Source: Sorghum bicolor
Taxonomy: Eukaryota; Streptophyta; Magnoliopsida; Poales; Poaceae
Direction: 5' to 3'
NCBI RefSeq assembly: GCF_000003195.3
Contig: NC_012878.2
Coordinates: 14,392,534-14,456,533, forward strand
Length of the DNA: 64,000 nt
Part shown: in pieces, positions 32,090 through 43,574 of the stretch
Layout: every line of letters starts with the position of its first letter
How positions within the stretch are numbered: position 1 is the stretch's first letter
Notes under the pieces: model-generated
Told to the model about the DNA's origin: nothing
The model's database searches: none
The model's input: only the letters and a program-made list of their open reading frames with translations
Made by a program: the position numbers and the translations under genes

Positions 32090-35000
32090 ATGGCGAAGAG
32101 TGACTCCAAAAAGAGGGCCGAGCTGATGGCTAAGGAGTGGAAGAACTCCCGGAGCAGCGTGAGGTCCCTCAACGATCTCGTCGGCATGGGGCTACTGCAC
32201 AGCCAAGAGCTCGGCGGCTGGAGGGCGCCGGAGGGAGAAAGCTACCCCGACCCCCGTGCCAGTGAGATCGTGGTTTTCGAAGATTTTTTCAAGAGGGGTT
32301 TTGGGGTTCCTGTCCATCCTTTTCTCTAGGGGCTTCTTCTTTACTATGAGATCGGGATCTGCAATCTGCACCCGAACTCGATTCTTCTTATTTCCACTTT
32401 TATCCATCTGTGCGAGGCCTATGTTGGGATAGAGCCGCACTTCGATCTTTTCCGCTACCTTTTCTATTTGAGGAAGAAGGGAATGGTTGGAGGCTCCAAG
32501 ATTGTAGGTGGAGTATACCTCAATCTTCGTGACGGGATGAAGAACCGGTATCTCAACTGCCCGTGGAACACTTCTCTCACCGAATGGTACAAGAAGTGGT
32601 TCTACGTCAGGGAAGAGACGGGCAGCTCCACGTTCTGTGACGTGGGGTACATTCCTGAGAAGAGCGTCAGTTGGACAGACCACCCAGAGTTCGTCGGTCA
32701 GGTAGAAGACCTGATGAAGCTGATCGACTGGTCGCGTTTAGACGGGCTAGGAGTGGTCGGCAACTTCATCTGTCGTCGGGTGATGCCCTGCCAGAAGAGG
32801 GTGCACTCGGCGTACGAGTACGCTGGGAGCCAGGACCCGACCAGGATGAATCCTGAGGTCTTGGAGAAGGCGGAAGTGCAACAGCTGTTGAACGAGCTGT
32901 TCAACTTTGCAGACGACAGCTTCGTCCGTAGTGGTGATCAGGTGCAAGCCTTCAAGCTGGGGCGACCAGCTCCCAAGGTAATGTTGCGAATTGATTTTGC
33001 CTTCTGAGTACTTGTTCTCCTAGTTGTTGATTTGTCTTTTTATTTTTGCTGCAGAATGGAGATGTTGACCGATGCACGGTGTACGTATCACTGGCACCTG
33101 GCATGGAGAACCCCGCGGGGGTAGACCTGTCAGAAGACGACGCTACTTGGTGTGCTTGATACACCAGCAGTGAGGAGGAGCAGAACCATCCCGCCCCGAC
33201 CACCGAAGACAGAGTGGCGGGGAAAAGGCCGCTCGCAGCGGACCCCTCCCCTGCGGAAGCGCTGCCGGCGGAGAGCAGTCAGGCGCCAAAGCGCCGTCGG
33301 CTCGTCTGGATCACCGACGATGACGAGGAGGAGGCCACGCCTTCTCTGGTTCGGAGGCCGCGCTGTCGTCCGGACGTTGCGCCGGCCACCACTGGTCGGG
33401 TGACCAGTGACCCTCCTCAACCGCACGTCGAGCCGACGCGCGTCGTAGAGACGGGGGCGCAGGCACCGACCGGTAGGACCAGGAGGAGGTTCACCGCGAC
33501 GCACAGGCGCTCTGACCTATAAGTTTTCAATCTTACTTTTGTGTTGTGGTATTCTGCGTTTTGCTGTTGTTCTTGACATTGTTGTAATGTCGTCTTGTTG
33601 TTTAGCGCGGCATCGGACGTCGACCCTGACCACGTTGCTGGCCAGAGGGCGGCCGAGCCTGTGGCTGCCGTTGGGGGCGACGCGCCGCAGACCGCGGAGC
33701 AGCCTGTGGCGACAACCACTGCTACGAGCACCGAGGGGCATCCGACCCCGGTAAGTGCCACAGCGAGCACCCCGACGAGGGACGAAGAGGCTGCGAGGAC
33801 ACCTCCCCCGAGTAACGCTATGAGGGAGGAGAGCAGAGCCCTGACTCCTCCACCAGCTGAAGAAAGGGGAGTCCCAATACCGCCCCGAGCAAGAGCCTCG
33901 TCGCCCGTAGGTTCCCCTGGTCGGGACCAAGGGCCAGTGTTGCCTGCGACCACAGCTGGTGGCAGTGCAGCGAACGAGGAGACCCGGGCAGCCTCTGATG
34001 ATGACGTGGAGGAGATCCAAGGTCATCCCCGTGATGGCCGCCAGCATGTCTACGTGTGGCGCCAATGCGGGGACCACTTCATCGGACATGAGGAGCTCGC
34101 AGAGACGGAGGAGGCCGCGAAGATGGAGCGCGCGGCAAAACGTCTCGTGGACGAGGTTAAGGTAAGTGGTCCTTTGTGCTGCTCAACGCTTATGCGCTAT
34201 GTTCCTGGGTTCGACATGTGTTCTTTTTGCAGGGCGCAATGAAAACGGCAAAGTACCACAAAAGGTGCTTCGACCAAATTGAGGGCATTGTGGCCGAAAA
34301 CAAGGCCCTGTCCGCGGAGGTGGATCGGCTTCGGTCTGAAGCTGGGGAGAAGGCGGCCGAGATGAGTGCTCAGGAAGGGCGCCTTCTCGACCTCAATCGG
34401 CGGTTGGCCGACCAGGATCGACAGAGGAGAGGTCAGTCGCGTATTCCGAGTAGCTGTATGTAGCCATGTAGTCAGTTTGGTTAACCAGGGATTGTTCCTG
34501 CAGGCTTGGAGGAGGAGGCTGCACGCCTCCGGCAGGAGAAGGAGCAGCTTAGCTAGGGGCTTGCCGAGGCGCTGGAGACCGGGTGCCGGGCTGGCGAGGA
34601 GCTAACCCACAGGAGTCGAGAGTTGTCTAGTAATGACCGTGCTACTCCTTTTTTGTTTGATTGCGCAGCGCGTCTTTTCTTATTTGCGAACTGACCGCCG
34701 GCTTGGTTTGCAGTGCTCAAGGTGAACACCAAGAAGCATTTAGACGAGCTGATCAAGGACCGGGACTCCTGGAAGACCAACTGCATCAAGCTTTGGAAAG
34801 GAGTGGCCCCGGTTCTGGACTTGATCAGCCCCGGGCTCCCTGAAGACCAGCCTCGCACGCCGAGACTGACGCCAGTCGAGAAGGCGCAACGGGCGTGGGA
34901 CTGGCTCCAGCAGTTCGTGAAGGACGTCGGGGAGTTCGCCGGCGCGCACGTCCTCAGCATGGTGCGCGCCCACTATCCTCTCGTCGATCTATCCCGACTG

Positions 35001-35279
35001 GAGAGGGGGTACCCCAAGGAGGTTGGTCCGCAGGAGGCAGACGACCTTCGCAGTGGCCTGCTTGACTTGTCGTCGACGGTGATCGACGACATCAACCTCT
35101 GCGGGACGGCTACGCCCCCCGACCAGCCGGGGTCAGACAGATTAGCTAGAGAGTTGTCGGGAGCGCCCATTGCCGGAGATGGGCGGTCGACGCCTGCGGT
35201 CTCGACCAGCCAGGCGCCGGTGGCCCCGACCCCTCTAACTGGGCAGCAAGGCCAAGCGGGTGATCAGCCTGAGCAGTAG
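32090..35279 (+). pseudogene. Antisense six-exon gene of element G (Transposase_28-like)
   Basis: Lies opposite to gag-pol, between integrase and the 3' LTR. Inferred exons: 32090-32977, 33055-33518, 33606-34161, 34233-34431, 34504-34629, 34714-35279. All six junction phases agree and the total is 2799 nt, or 933 codons. Donors are GTAATG, an altered ATAAGT (33519), GTAAGT, GTCAGT and GTAATG; acceptors end CAG or TAG. Exon 1 shows the globular part typical of plant 'putative gypsy type transposon' proteins (FGVPVHPFL, IHLCEAYVGIEPHF, YLNCPWNTSLTEWYKKWFYV). The middle is low-complexity and acidic or Pro-rich. Exons 4-5 encode a coiled coil, and exon 6 a helical C-terminal part. Three in-frame stops (32327, 33157, 34554) and the broken donor make it non-functional. 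Its role is unknown. Confidence 0.78.
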
Positions 35280-35358
35280 GCCTGTAGGACAGTCTGTAGG
35301 AGTAGACTAGGAACCGCCTAGCGGGGTGTTTATTGTAAACTCTGTATGTAAAGTTTGA

Positions 35359-35364
35359 AATAAA
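35359..35364 (+). terminator. Polyadenylation signal of the antisense gene
   Basis: AATAAA, 80 bp after the final stop (35277-35279) and before the convergent integrase end at 35573. Confidence 0.55.
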
Positions 35365-35572
35365 GTTTAATTTTGTCATGACCATGATTTTGAGTGCTGC
35401 AGTGTTATCTGAGTGATGTATCACTGTCTTTGATTGATAGTCGTTAAAGGTCTTCGCTTCCGAGGAATATTATTGTGCTCGTCGAAAATTCTGCGTGTAA
35501 AAAATATATAGCGAAAAGGAGAACTTTTATTATTATTATTATAAGAAACTTACAAGCGAAAGGTGCTGGAAT

Positions 35573-36724
35573 TTATGGATAGAAACGGCGCAGTTTGTCT
35601 ATGTGCCAAGAATTAGGCAGGCGTGTTCCATCTGGATGCGCCAGTCTGTAAGATGTAGGGCGCGTGACTACAGCGACCACAAAGGGTCCTTCGCAAGGTG
35701 TGGATAACTTGTGCGCTCCTTCCTGGCTTGTTTTCCATTTGAGTACAAAATCACCGACCACGAAGGAACGGTCTTTGATGTTCCTGTTGTGGTACCGCCT
35801 GATGGCTTCGAGATACTTTGCTGTTCGGAGGCATGAGGTTAGACGCCTTTCCTCCATGCAGTTGATTTCAAGCTCCCTGGCGATGTCGGCTGTTGACTGG
35901 TCGAAGTGTTCGACTCTTGGAGATCTGAAGGTTACTTCAGATGGGAGCACTGCCTCGGAGCCATAGACCATGAAGTAGGGTGATACGCCTGTATTGTGAC
36001 TGGCCTGTGTCCGGAGACCCCAGACCACAGCCGGTAACTCTTTCAACCATCGTCCAGGTGCTTTGTCATTCTCGGTGTACAACCTTTTCTTTAGGGCATC
36101 AATGATCATTCCGTTCGCGCGCTCGACTTGGCCGTTGGCTTGTGGATGAGCTACTGACACGTACTTTATGACTATGCCCCTGTTATCGCAGAAGTCCCAG
36201 AATGTAGTGCCAGTGAACTGAGTGCCCAAGTCAGTGATTATACTATTGGGGATCCCGAATCTGTGTATGATTTGATTAAGGAACTCCACAGCCTTCTCAG
36301 AGGTTGCTTTCACTAGTGGCACGTATTCGATCCACTTCGAGAATTTATCGATTAGCACGAAGACGAACTTGAAGTTGCCGGGAGCCGGCTTAAATGGTCC
36401 GATCATATCGAGGCCCCAGCAGGTGAAAGGCCAGGACGAGGGGATAGTTTGAATCTCGTGAGCAGGTACGTGGGTCCTCTTAGCGAAGAACTGGCATCCT
36501 TCACAATGTCAGACCAGTTTCTCGGCGTCGGCGACCGCGGTTGGCCAGTAAAAACCTGCTCGGAAGGCCTTCCCGACCAGAGTCCTTGAGGCCGCGTGGT
36601 TGCCGCAGGATCCGGCGTGTATGTCATCCAAGAGCTTGATGCCGTCATCTTAGGATATGCATTTAAGCAGCACTTCAGAACTCGCATTCTTTCGCATAAG
36701 TTTGTCGTCCACCAGTATGTAATT
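35573..36724 (-). pseudogene. int: Element G integrase
   Basis: The same minus-strand frame as the rest of pol. The zinc domain reads HAGSCGNHAASRTL..., then HCEGCQFF after a stop at about 36510. The catalytic triad is visible: GLDMIGPF (first Asp), ITDLGTQF (second Asp) and NGQVERAN (Glu). The C-terminal SH3-like part ends SWHIDKLRRFYP at 35573. The enzyme inserts element DNA into chromosomes. No chromodomain follows, as expected for Tat. One or two stops interrupt the N-terminal part. The shorter frames overlapping on either strand are shadows. Confidence 0.9.
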
Positions 36725-37315
36725 CTAGGATCGTCGAATGAGGCGCTCGTTCTCCGTTTTATCCTGAAAGCCAAACCTGTCCGATATATACCTGATGAAA
36801 GGGGTGTGCCAGTCACGGCCTGTGGTTGTCGGAGTAGCGTCATCTATGAGCATTGCCTCATTAGGTTGCTTTTCGACCAGGTCCGTGCCCACACTTGGCG
36901 CATGGATGTCCTGAACGAAAACACCTCGCGGGATCTGGGCCCGAGATGACCCTAACTTTGACAGCGCATCCGCTGCGTGGTTCTTTTCTCGGACCACATG
37001 GATGTACTCTATGCCATAGAAGTTGGATTCCCATTTGCGGATTTCTTTGCAGTAGAGGTCCATCTTCTCGTGGGTTGCGTCCCATTCCTTGTTGAGCTGG
37101 TTGATAACTAAAGCGGAGTCGCCGTGGACGTAGAGGCGTTTGACTCCCAGTTCGACGGCTAGTCGTATGCCGTGTAGGCATGCTTCGTACTCAGCGACGT
37201 TGTTTGACGCCGGAAAGAGGATTCTAAGGACGTAACGTAGTTTGTCCTTGTTAGGTGACACGAAAAGTATCCCAGCGCCGGCGCCGTTGATGTTCAAGGA
37301 CCCGTCGAAGAACAT
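36725..37315 (-). pseudogene. Element G second (archaeal-like) RNase H domain
   Basis: A 196-codon stretch in the pol frame between RNase H and integrase. It carries a full set of acidic RNase H positions: MFFDGSLNINGAG, NNVAEYEACLHG, LYVHGDSALVINQ and KNHAADALSKLG. A second RNase H of this type (aRNH) is described for Tat-lineage Gypsy elements, and its presence here confirms the lineage. It probably removes RNA during reverse transcription. It ends in TAG (36725) before the integrase zinc region. Confidence 0.85.
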
Positions 37316-37399
37316 TGACCAGTGGTCGGAGATGTCAGAAACGGAAGGCTCATTGAGGTCCGTCCACTCTACGATGAAATCGACCAGGGCCTAGGACTT

Positions 37400-39073
37400 G
37401 ACGGTGGTGCAGCTCTAGAAATCAAGGGAGAATGGGCATAGTTCCATTGCCCATTTTACAATTCTGCCGTTAGCATCTTTGTTGCGCAGAATGTCCCCCA
37501 GAGGGAAGCTGGTGGTTACCAAGACCCGATGGCCATCGAAGTAGTGCTTTAGCTTCCTCGACGTTATTAGGATGGCGTATATGAGCTTCTGTATCTATGG
37601 GTACCTGGCCTTGGACTCGTTTAAGACTTCACTTATGAAATAAACAGGTCTCTGGACCTTGTAGACGTGGCCTGGCTCATCTCGCTCGACCACTATTGCC
37701 GTGGAGACAACCTTGTCGGTTGCTGCAATGTAAAGGAGTAGATCTTCATTGGGCTGAGGTGCTGTGAGAACAGGTGGTGAGGTGAGGAAAGTCTTGAGCT
37801 GGGTGAACGCAGCATCAGCTTCCTCTGTCCAGAAGAATTTTTCCAACGCCTTCAAGAGTTTGAAGAAAGGGAGACCTTTTTCTCCTAGTCTTGAGATGAA
37901 ACGGTTGAGAGCGGCCATACATCCGGTGAGCTTCTGAATATCCTTAAACTTCTTAGGTGGTCGCATGTCGAGCACTGCTTTTACTTTTGAAGGATTCGGT
38001 CGTATGCCGTCGCGGCTGACGATGTTGCCGAGTAGTAGACCAGAAGGGACCCCAAAGATGCACTTTTTGGGGTTAAGCTTCCACTAGTATTTGTTTAGTG
38101 CCTTAAAGGTTCGGTCTAAGTTGTCGATTAGAGTGCTTGCATCCCTTGTTTTGACGACGACGTCGTCTACATAAGCCTCGACGAGGTCATCACGAATCTC
38201 GTCGTGGAGGCATTGCTGGATGGCCCGTTGATAGGTGGCTCTGGCGTTTTTGAGTCCAAAGGACATGGTCGTGTAGCAATATGCGCCGAAAGGAGTAATG
38301 AAAGACGTTTTGATCTGATCATCTTCCTTTAGCGAAATCTGGTGATAACCAGAGTAGCAGTCTAGAAAAGAGAGGAGTTCGCATCCCACCGTTGAGTCGA
38401 CCACCTCATCGATGCGAGGGAGACCAAAAGGATCTTTAGGACAGTGTTTATTGAGATCAGTGTAATCAACGCACATTCTCCATTCATTATTCTTTTTGCA
38501 TACAAGAACCGGATTGGCCAGCCAATCGGGATGATACACTTCTTTTATAAATCCGACTGCTAGAAGCCGTGTTATTTCTATCCTAATAGCCTCCTTTTTG
38601 TCACGAGCGAACCGTCGCAGCTTTTGCTTGATGGGTCTTGCGGTCTTCGAGACGTTTAAGGAGTGCTCGATCAGGTTTCGTGGGACGCCGGGCATGTCTG
38701 CGGGTTTCCATGCGAAAACGCCCACGTTGTCCCTTAGAAACCTGACGAGCGCGTCTTCCTATTTAGGGTCCAGATTGGCCCCGATGAGGGCAGTCTTCTC
38801 GGGGCTGCCGTCGACCAGCTGTACTTCCTTGTGTTCCTTGGACTTTGAATTCTTCCTAGCGGTCTCCTGCTCGGGTAGTCAGAGCTGGTCGGGAGGGAGC
38901 TGTGCAGCTTGGGCTGCTGTTTCTACCATGCGGATTGAAAGATCAATTGCTTCGGTGATCTTGAAGCTTTCCTCCTCGCAAGTGTATGCGGTGTAGACAT
39001 TGCCCCTGACAGTTAGGACGCCCTTCTCTGTAGGCATTTTGAGGACCAGGTATGAGTAATGTGGGACTGCCAT
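37400..39073 (-). pseudogene. pol: Element G reverse transcriptase and first RNase H
   Basis: In one minus-strand frame with stops. RT blocks are VLVCKKNNEWRMCVDYTDLN, LSFLDCYSGYHQI and FGLKNARATYQ, with the catalytic VEAYVDDVVVKT near 38160. The connection domain reads GCMAALNRFISRLGEKGLPFF (about 37910). RNase H follows (DAAFTQLKTFLTSPPVL..., LLLYIAATDKVVSTAIVVER, VYFISEVLNESKARYP), with a stop at 37593-37595. These copy element RNA into DNA. Stops lie near 38760, 38084, 37595 and 37430; no frameshift is needed to follow the protein. Confidence 0.9.
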
Positions 39074-41920
39074 GAACTTTGTCAGCGATGGTCAGCCCAG
39101 TATAGCATGGTAAGTTCCATCAAAGTCAGCGACCACAAAGTTGACGAACTCTGTTCGAAAGTGGTTGGATGTTCCGAACTGGACAGGCAGCGTTATCTGT
39201 CCGAGGGGTACTGAACTTTGACCTGGTAGGACTCCCCAGAATTGAGCGTTGTAGGGTTTTAGCTGTGCCGGAGATATCTTGAGGGCGGGCAAGCTGTTGC
39301 GAAAGAGGATGTCAATAGAACTTCCTCCGTCGACGAGTACGTGCTTGAATCTGATGCTGTTGATGCAAGGATCCAAGATTAGGGGGAAACGTCCTGGCTC
39401 CGGGATGGCGGCCCACTGATCGTTCCTGCTGAAGGCGATTTCCCTGTGCGACCAGGGAGGAAATTTTGGATCGGCGATCAGGCCATCAGTGCTGTCTATG
39501 TTGAGGCAGGCTCTCTTTAAGAGCTTTCTTTCTCGCTTAGATTCGATGGAGACCTTGCCCCCGAAGATGGAGTGGACCACGTCGGTGGGACTGACATACT
39601 GGTGTCGTGGGTCTCTATCCTGGTCCTCGTCCTCGTCTTCGTGATCGCACCCGTCCTGTTTCCCATTTTTCTTGGCGGGGTCGTCTTGAGCAGCCCGCCG
39701 CGTGTAGATGCTTTTGAGGACGCGACATTCCTCCATCGTGTGGTTGGATTTTGGATGCAGTTGGCATGGTCCCTTCAATGTCTTGTTGTAGTCTTCCTGG
39801 TAGTCTCGCCGCCTGTTGGGACGCTTGACCGTATTCACCTCATGGTCGTGGTCATGAGGACGCTTGCCTCTGAAGTCATCACGATTGTCACGCCGCCTAT
39901 CCCAACCTTCTCTGTGGTCGCGGTTGTCAGGGCGACGATGGTTCCTGTTGTCGAAGCGACCACGACTGTCGTCTCGTCGAGGAAGCTGGTCGTGACCTCT
40001 TGCGTCGTCCCGGATGAGCTTTTCTGTATCGTCGGCGTCGGCATAATTTTTGGCCGTGGCAAGGAGTTCGGCCACCGTTGTTGGCCTTTTGCGCAGTAGC
40101 TTGTTCCTCAGTGCTTCGTGGAAGCGTAGCCCCTTGATGAAAGCAGATATGGCCTCGTCGTGGGAAATTTTCGGGATTTTGAGGCGCATATCCGAGAATC
40201 GTCGGATGTAGTCGCGCAGAGGCTCGTTTTTCCTGTCCCTTATCCTCTCGAGGTCGTACTTGTTCCCGGGCTGCTCGCAGGTAGCGATGAAGTTGTCGAT
40301 AAACGCTTGGCGAAGTTCTTCCCAAGAGTCGAAAGAGTCCTCGGGCAGGCCCAGGAGCCATTGATGACCAGCCTGGTCGAGGACGACCGGGAAGTAGTTG
40401 GCCATGACGTGCTCATCTCCTGCTGCTGAACGAACTGCGATCTCGTAGAGAGTGATCTAGTTTTCTGGGTTCTCCTTGCCGTCGTATTTTTTAAGTTTCT
40501 CGAGCTTGAAGTTTCGGGGCCACACGACCTGGCGGAGGTGTGAGGAAAATTGTCTCAGACCGGGAGGGCCGTGTGTGGCGTCGTACTCAATGCGACGCAG
40601 GTTTTCGTGCACTGCCCTTTCCGTGGCGCGCCTGTTGATGCGGTCCCGGGCGTCCTTGGGAGGGATGTTGTGTCATAAATCTCTATCCTGGTTCACTTCC
40701 TGCCCACGACCACGATTCTGCTCGCGGTAGCCGCCGGCATCCCGACCACCGTTATCGCATCGTGAACCCCTCCGGCGAATATTGGGGGTGCGACTATGGT
40801 GTTGCTCGCTGGGTTGTGGTGATGTCTAGCTGCGATGAGTGTGATCGGAGGAGACATCCGCGTAGGAGATAGCTTGGACTCTTTTGAGTAAGGTGGCTGT
40901 CTATCCCATCGCGGCGATCAGATGCGCGCGTACGCTAGATCGGACACCCTGGCACTCGGGAGTATCAGGGAGTCGGTCTAAGTTTGCCATAGCAACGGCC
41001 ACGTTAGCGCTTGGTGTTTTGTAGACTTGTTGATCCCCGACCATGTCGAAAGTGTCGCTGAGGTTGTGTGGCGGGAGTTGTCACTCCTCGTCCGCGCGTC
41101 GTCGGGCGCGGTCGGCATTGCGCTGCTCGCGGAGCTGCCTCTGCTCGTCGGTCTCTCCATCGACGACCAGTTCATCGCCGCTGACATTGAGGTCGAGGTC
41201 TCCTCGCCGTGGCGGGAAGACCGGGAAGCGAGAGAAACCCGGAGGGTACGGTGGTAGGTCCAGGTCGTAGTCTTCGTCCTCGGAGTTTATAACTTCGGTG
41301 GGAACAGATCCAGTGCTGGAGTTTGTGCTGGAAGCCTGGCCATCCCATAGTTCTCGGATCGTCACCATGTTGACGTAGTGACGAGCTGGTCTACCACTCT
41401 GTTTTGGCGACCAACCTATCCTGTTGAAAAGGAATTGGATGTGCCGTGAATAGTGAACGGCTGAGTTGTTTAGCCCGTAAGGGAAAACATGATCTGGATC
41501 AGCGAGTTCGACGGACCGTCCTGAGGGGGTGGAGGTTATCGTCAGAGACGTACCCAGCCGTTCGTGTGTGATGACACGAGTTGGCCGGCAGGAGTTGAAA
41601 AAATCCGTCGGCGCGACTTGATCAGACTGTCACGGGATCCCTTCTACTAGCCGGGAAGCTTCGAGAAGCTTGAGATCAGCGTGGTCAAGGGCTCGGAAGA
41701 GGTCCGAGCTGTCGACCTTCTTCCCCTTGTAACGAGGGAGCGGTGGACGAGTGCTCGGCATCAGTGTGGTCGGAGCCGATGGCGCTGTCGTCCCAGATCG
41801 GATCTGGGTTGCTTCCGAAGTCGTGGTCATGAGACCGCCGCCGTGAGTCATCCACGTAATCTGTCCGACACTGAACGTGAGGCCTTCAGACACGGTCGTA
41901 CAAGCTGGAACGATGACCAT
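39074..41920 (-). pseudogene. gag-pro: Element G gag and protease
   Basis: A likely start is ATG at 41920 (MVIVPACTTVSEG). The frame continues through several stops to a 438-codon open stretch (40405-39092). That stretch holds the capsid domain (WLLGLPEDSFDSWEELRQAFIDN, LRDYIRRFSDMRLKIP, AISAFIKGLRF), an Arg/Asp-rich nucleic-acid-binding linker, a CCHC-like CQLHPKSNHTMEEC, and the aspartic protease motif HVLVDGGSSIDILF (about 39330). TGA at 39092 replaces an Arg codon of the ILGRPSL motif (CGA to TGA). Gag and pol share one frame here. Confidence 0.87.
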
Positions 41921-41950
41921 CTTGTTCGCCGGAAAAGCTGTACGCACACC

Positions 41951-41968
41951 CCCTACCTGGCGCGCCAC
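41951..41968 (-). other. Element G primer-binding site
   Basis: On the minus strand TGGCGCGCCAGGTAGGGG follows the 5' LTR directly. I have not assigned the tRNA. It fixes the element's orientation and LTR end. Confidence 0.85.
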
Positions 41969-42422
41969 TATCGACGAAAGCTGGTCGGCAGTCTACCTTG
42001 GGGTATACCCACGGTAGTAGTTTATTGGTAGACGGTGCGCAAGCTACGAACTTGATGGTGACGCAAGACACGGACAAACATTTTATCTAGGTTCGGCCGT
42101 CGTGTGGGCGTAATACCTACATCCTGCGTCTGATTGTATTGGATCGAGAGAATAATGTGTCCTAGGGGGTCCCTTGCCCCTCCTTATATAGTCCGGAGGG
42201 CAGGGTTACAGATCTGGAAACTAATCCTAGTCGGTTACAATTGCCATAGATAGTTCGATATCAATTCCTATTCTAACCGACTAGAATCCTGCTTGATCTC
42301 CACGTCTTGTTTCCTTGCGCGAAACTCCGAGCGATCGGATCAAGCCTCAAACTTGTCTCGTAATGGGCCAAGCCTCCTGGCCCAAGTCTAGCCGTAAGGG
42401 TATAGGGGTTTATACCCCCACA
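41969..42422 (-). repeat. Element G 5' LTR (right in window)
   Basis: 454 bp, same ends as 30453-30907, with a TATA box on the minus strand (TTATATA, 42184-42190). It is followed by TSD gaaac (42423-42427), after which E's integrase reading resumes. Confidence 0.94.
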
Positions 42423-42427
42423 GAAAC

Positions 42428-43563
42428 CTGCAGGGCTGTTGCAACCATTGTCAGTTCCAGAATGGAAGTGGGAAGAGGTCAGCATGGACTTCATCACGGG
42501 TCTGCCGACTACACAAAAAGGGAATGACACGATTTGGGTAATCATAGATCGATTGACCAAGTCGGCTCATTTCATCCCTGTTAAGACTCGTTAGAGACCT
42601 CCTGAATATGCTGACTTGTATCTGGCTGAGATTGTCAAACTACATGGTATTCCCAAAACCATCATATCGGACAGAGGACTGCAGTTCACCACTAACTTTT
42701 GGGAGCGAATGCATACGAGTTTAGGGACTAGTCTGATAAGAAGCACAACGTATCATCCCCAAACCTCGGGTCAAACGGAAAGACTCAATCAAGTGCTCGA
42801 ATATATGCTGAGAGCTTGTGTGTTATCGTCAAGGGGATCTTGGGAATCATGGTTACCTTTGGCTGAATTCTCTTACAACAATAGCTATCAAGAGAGTATC
42901 AAGATGGCTCCGTTCGAAGCTTTGTATGGACAAAAGTGCAGGACTCCGTTAAACTAGGTCGAACTCGGTGAAAGGAGATACTATGGTATCGACTTCATGA
43001 ACGAGGCTAAGAAGAAGGTGCAAACCATACAACAACACATGCGAGCCGCACTATCACGACAGAAAAGTTATGCCGACAAGAGAAGAAGGCCGCTCGAGTT
43101 TAACGTGGGTGACTATGTTTACCTCAAAGTTATGCCAATGAAGAAGGTTCAGCGCTTCTGAGTTAGAAGCAAGCTTGCACCTAGATATGTGGGACCGTAT
43201 CAGATACTAGAACGGAAAGGCCCTGTATCCTACAAGATTCAGTTACCTGAAGAGTTGAGCTCAATCTTTCTAGTTTTTCATGTGTCCCAGCTAAGAAAAT
43301 ATTTGAAAGTACCCGAGCAGAGGATTGAACCTCGAGGAATCAAGATAAAGGCAGATTTGGAATATAAAGAGCAACCGGTGGGTATCGTAGATACCAAGGA
43401 GCGGGTAACCCGAAATAGAGTTGTCAAAACATATAAGGTGGTGTGGAGTCATCACGATGATAGAGATGCCACCTGGAAAACCGAGGATTACCTAAAAACA
43501 GTTTACCCAAAATTTCGTAAGAAATGGTTAGTAACCCAAAATCTTGAGACGAAATTTATCTAA
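42428..43563 (+). pseudogene. pol: Element E pol part 2: integrase core and chromodomain
   Basis: Continues the protein cut at 30452, in frame once element G and one TSD copy are removed. Integrase core residues are visible: [19 protein letters not shown] and QTSGQTERLNQ. Stops occur at about 42592 and 42957. The C-terminal part has GDYVYLKVMP, a stop at about 43160, then LAPRYVGPYQILERKGPVSY and VFHVSQLRKY. A chromodomain lies at about 43375-43525 (GIVDTKERVTRNR, YKVVWSHHDDRDATWKTEDYL) with the aromatic residues expected of a methyl-lysine cage. Chromodomains of this group direct integration toward H3K9-methylated chromatin (family knowledge). The frame ends 43563, 11 bp before the LTR. Confidence 0.92.
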
Positions 43564-43574
43564 GGGGGAAGGGC
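43562..43574 (+). other. Element E polypurine tract
   Basis: AAGGGGGAAGGGC immediately before the 3' LTR start TGTAACACC, overlapping the pol stop. Confidence 0.9.

Larger units (their letters stand above)
30453..42422 (-). mobile_element. Element G: Tat-lineage Ty3/Gypsy retrotransposon with antisense gene
   Basis: An 11,970-bp element within E's integrase, with perfect TSD gaaac (30448-30452, 42423-42427). Short LTRs (455 and 454 bp) differ at about 19 positions by my eye count, roughly 4 per cent. Read on the minus strand: LTR, primer site TGGCGCGCCAGGTAGGGG, gag, protease, reverse transcriptase, RNase H, a second RNase H domain, integrase. After these come a long extra region carrying a spliced gene on the opposite strand, tandem repeats and the 3' LTR. 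The second RNase H and the antisense gene are hallmarks of the Tat lineage (for example Grande and RIRE2; from memory). All genes carry stops. Confidence 0.93.

Noticed and set aside
33130..34089. Minus-strand frames (33417-33953, 33517-34089 and others) opposite the antisense gene.
   Set aside because: Shadow frames of GC-rich exons; they would lie between integrase and the 3' LTR on the gag-pol strand but show no motif.
39572..40099. Plus-strand 175-codon frame.
   Set aside because: Shadow of element G gag-protease on the opposite strand, Val/Leu-rich by codon complement.
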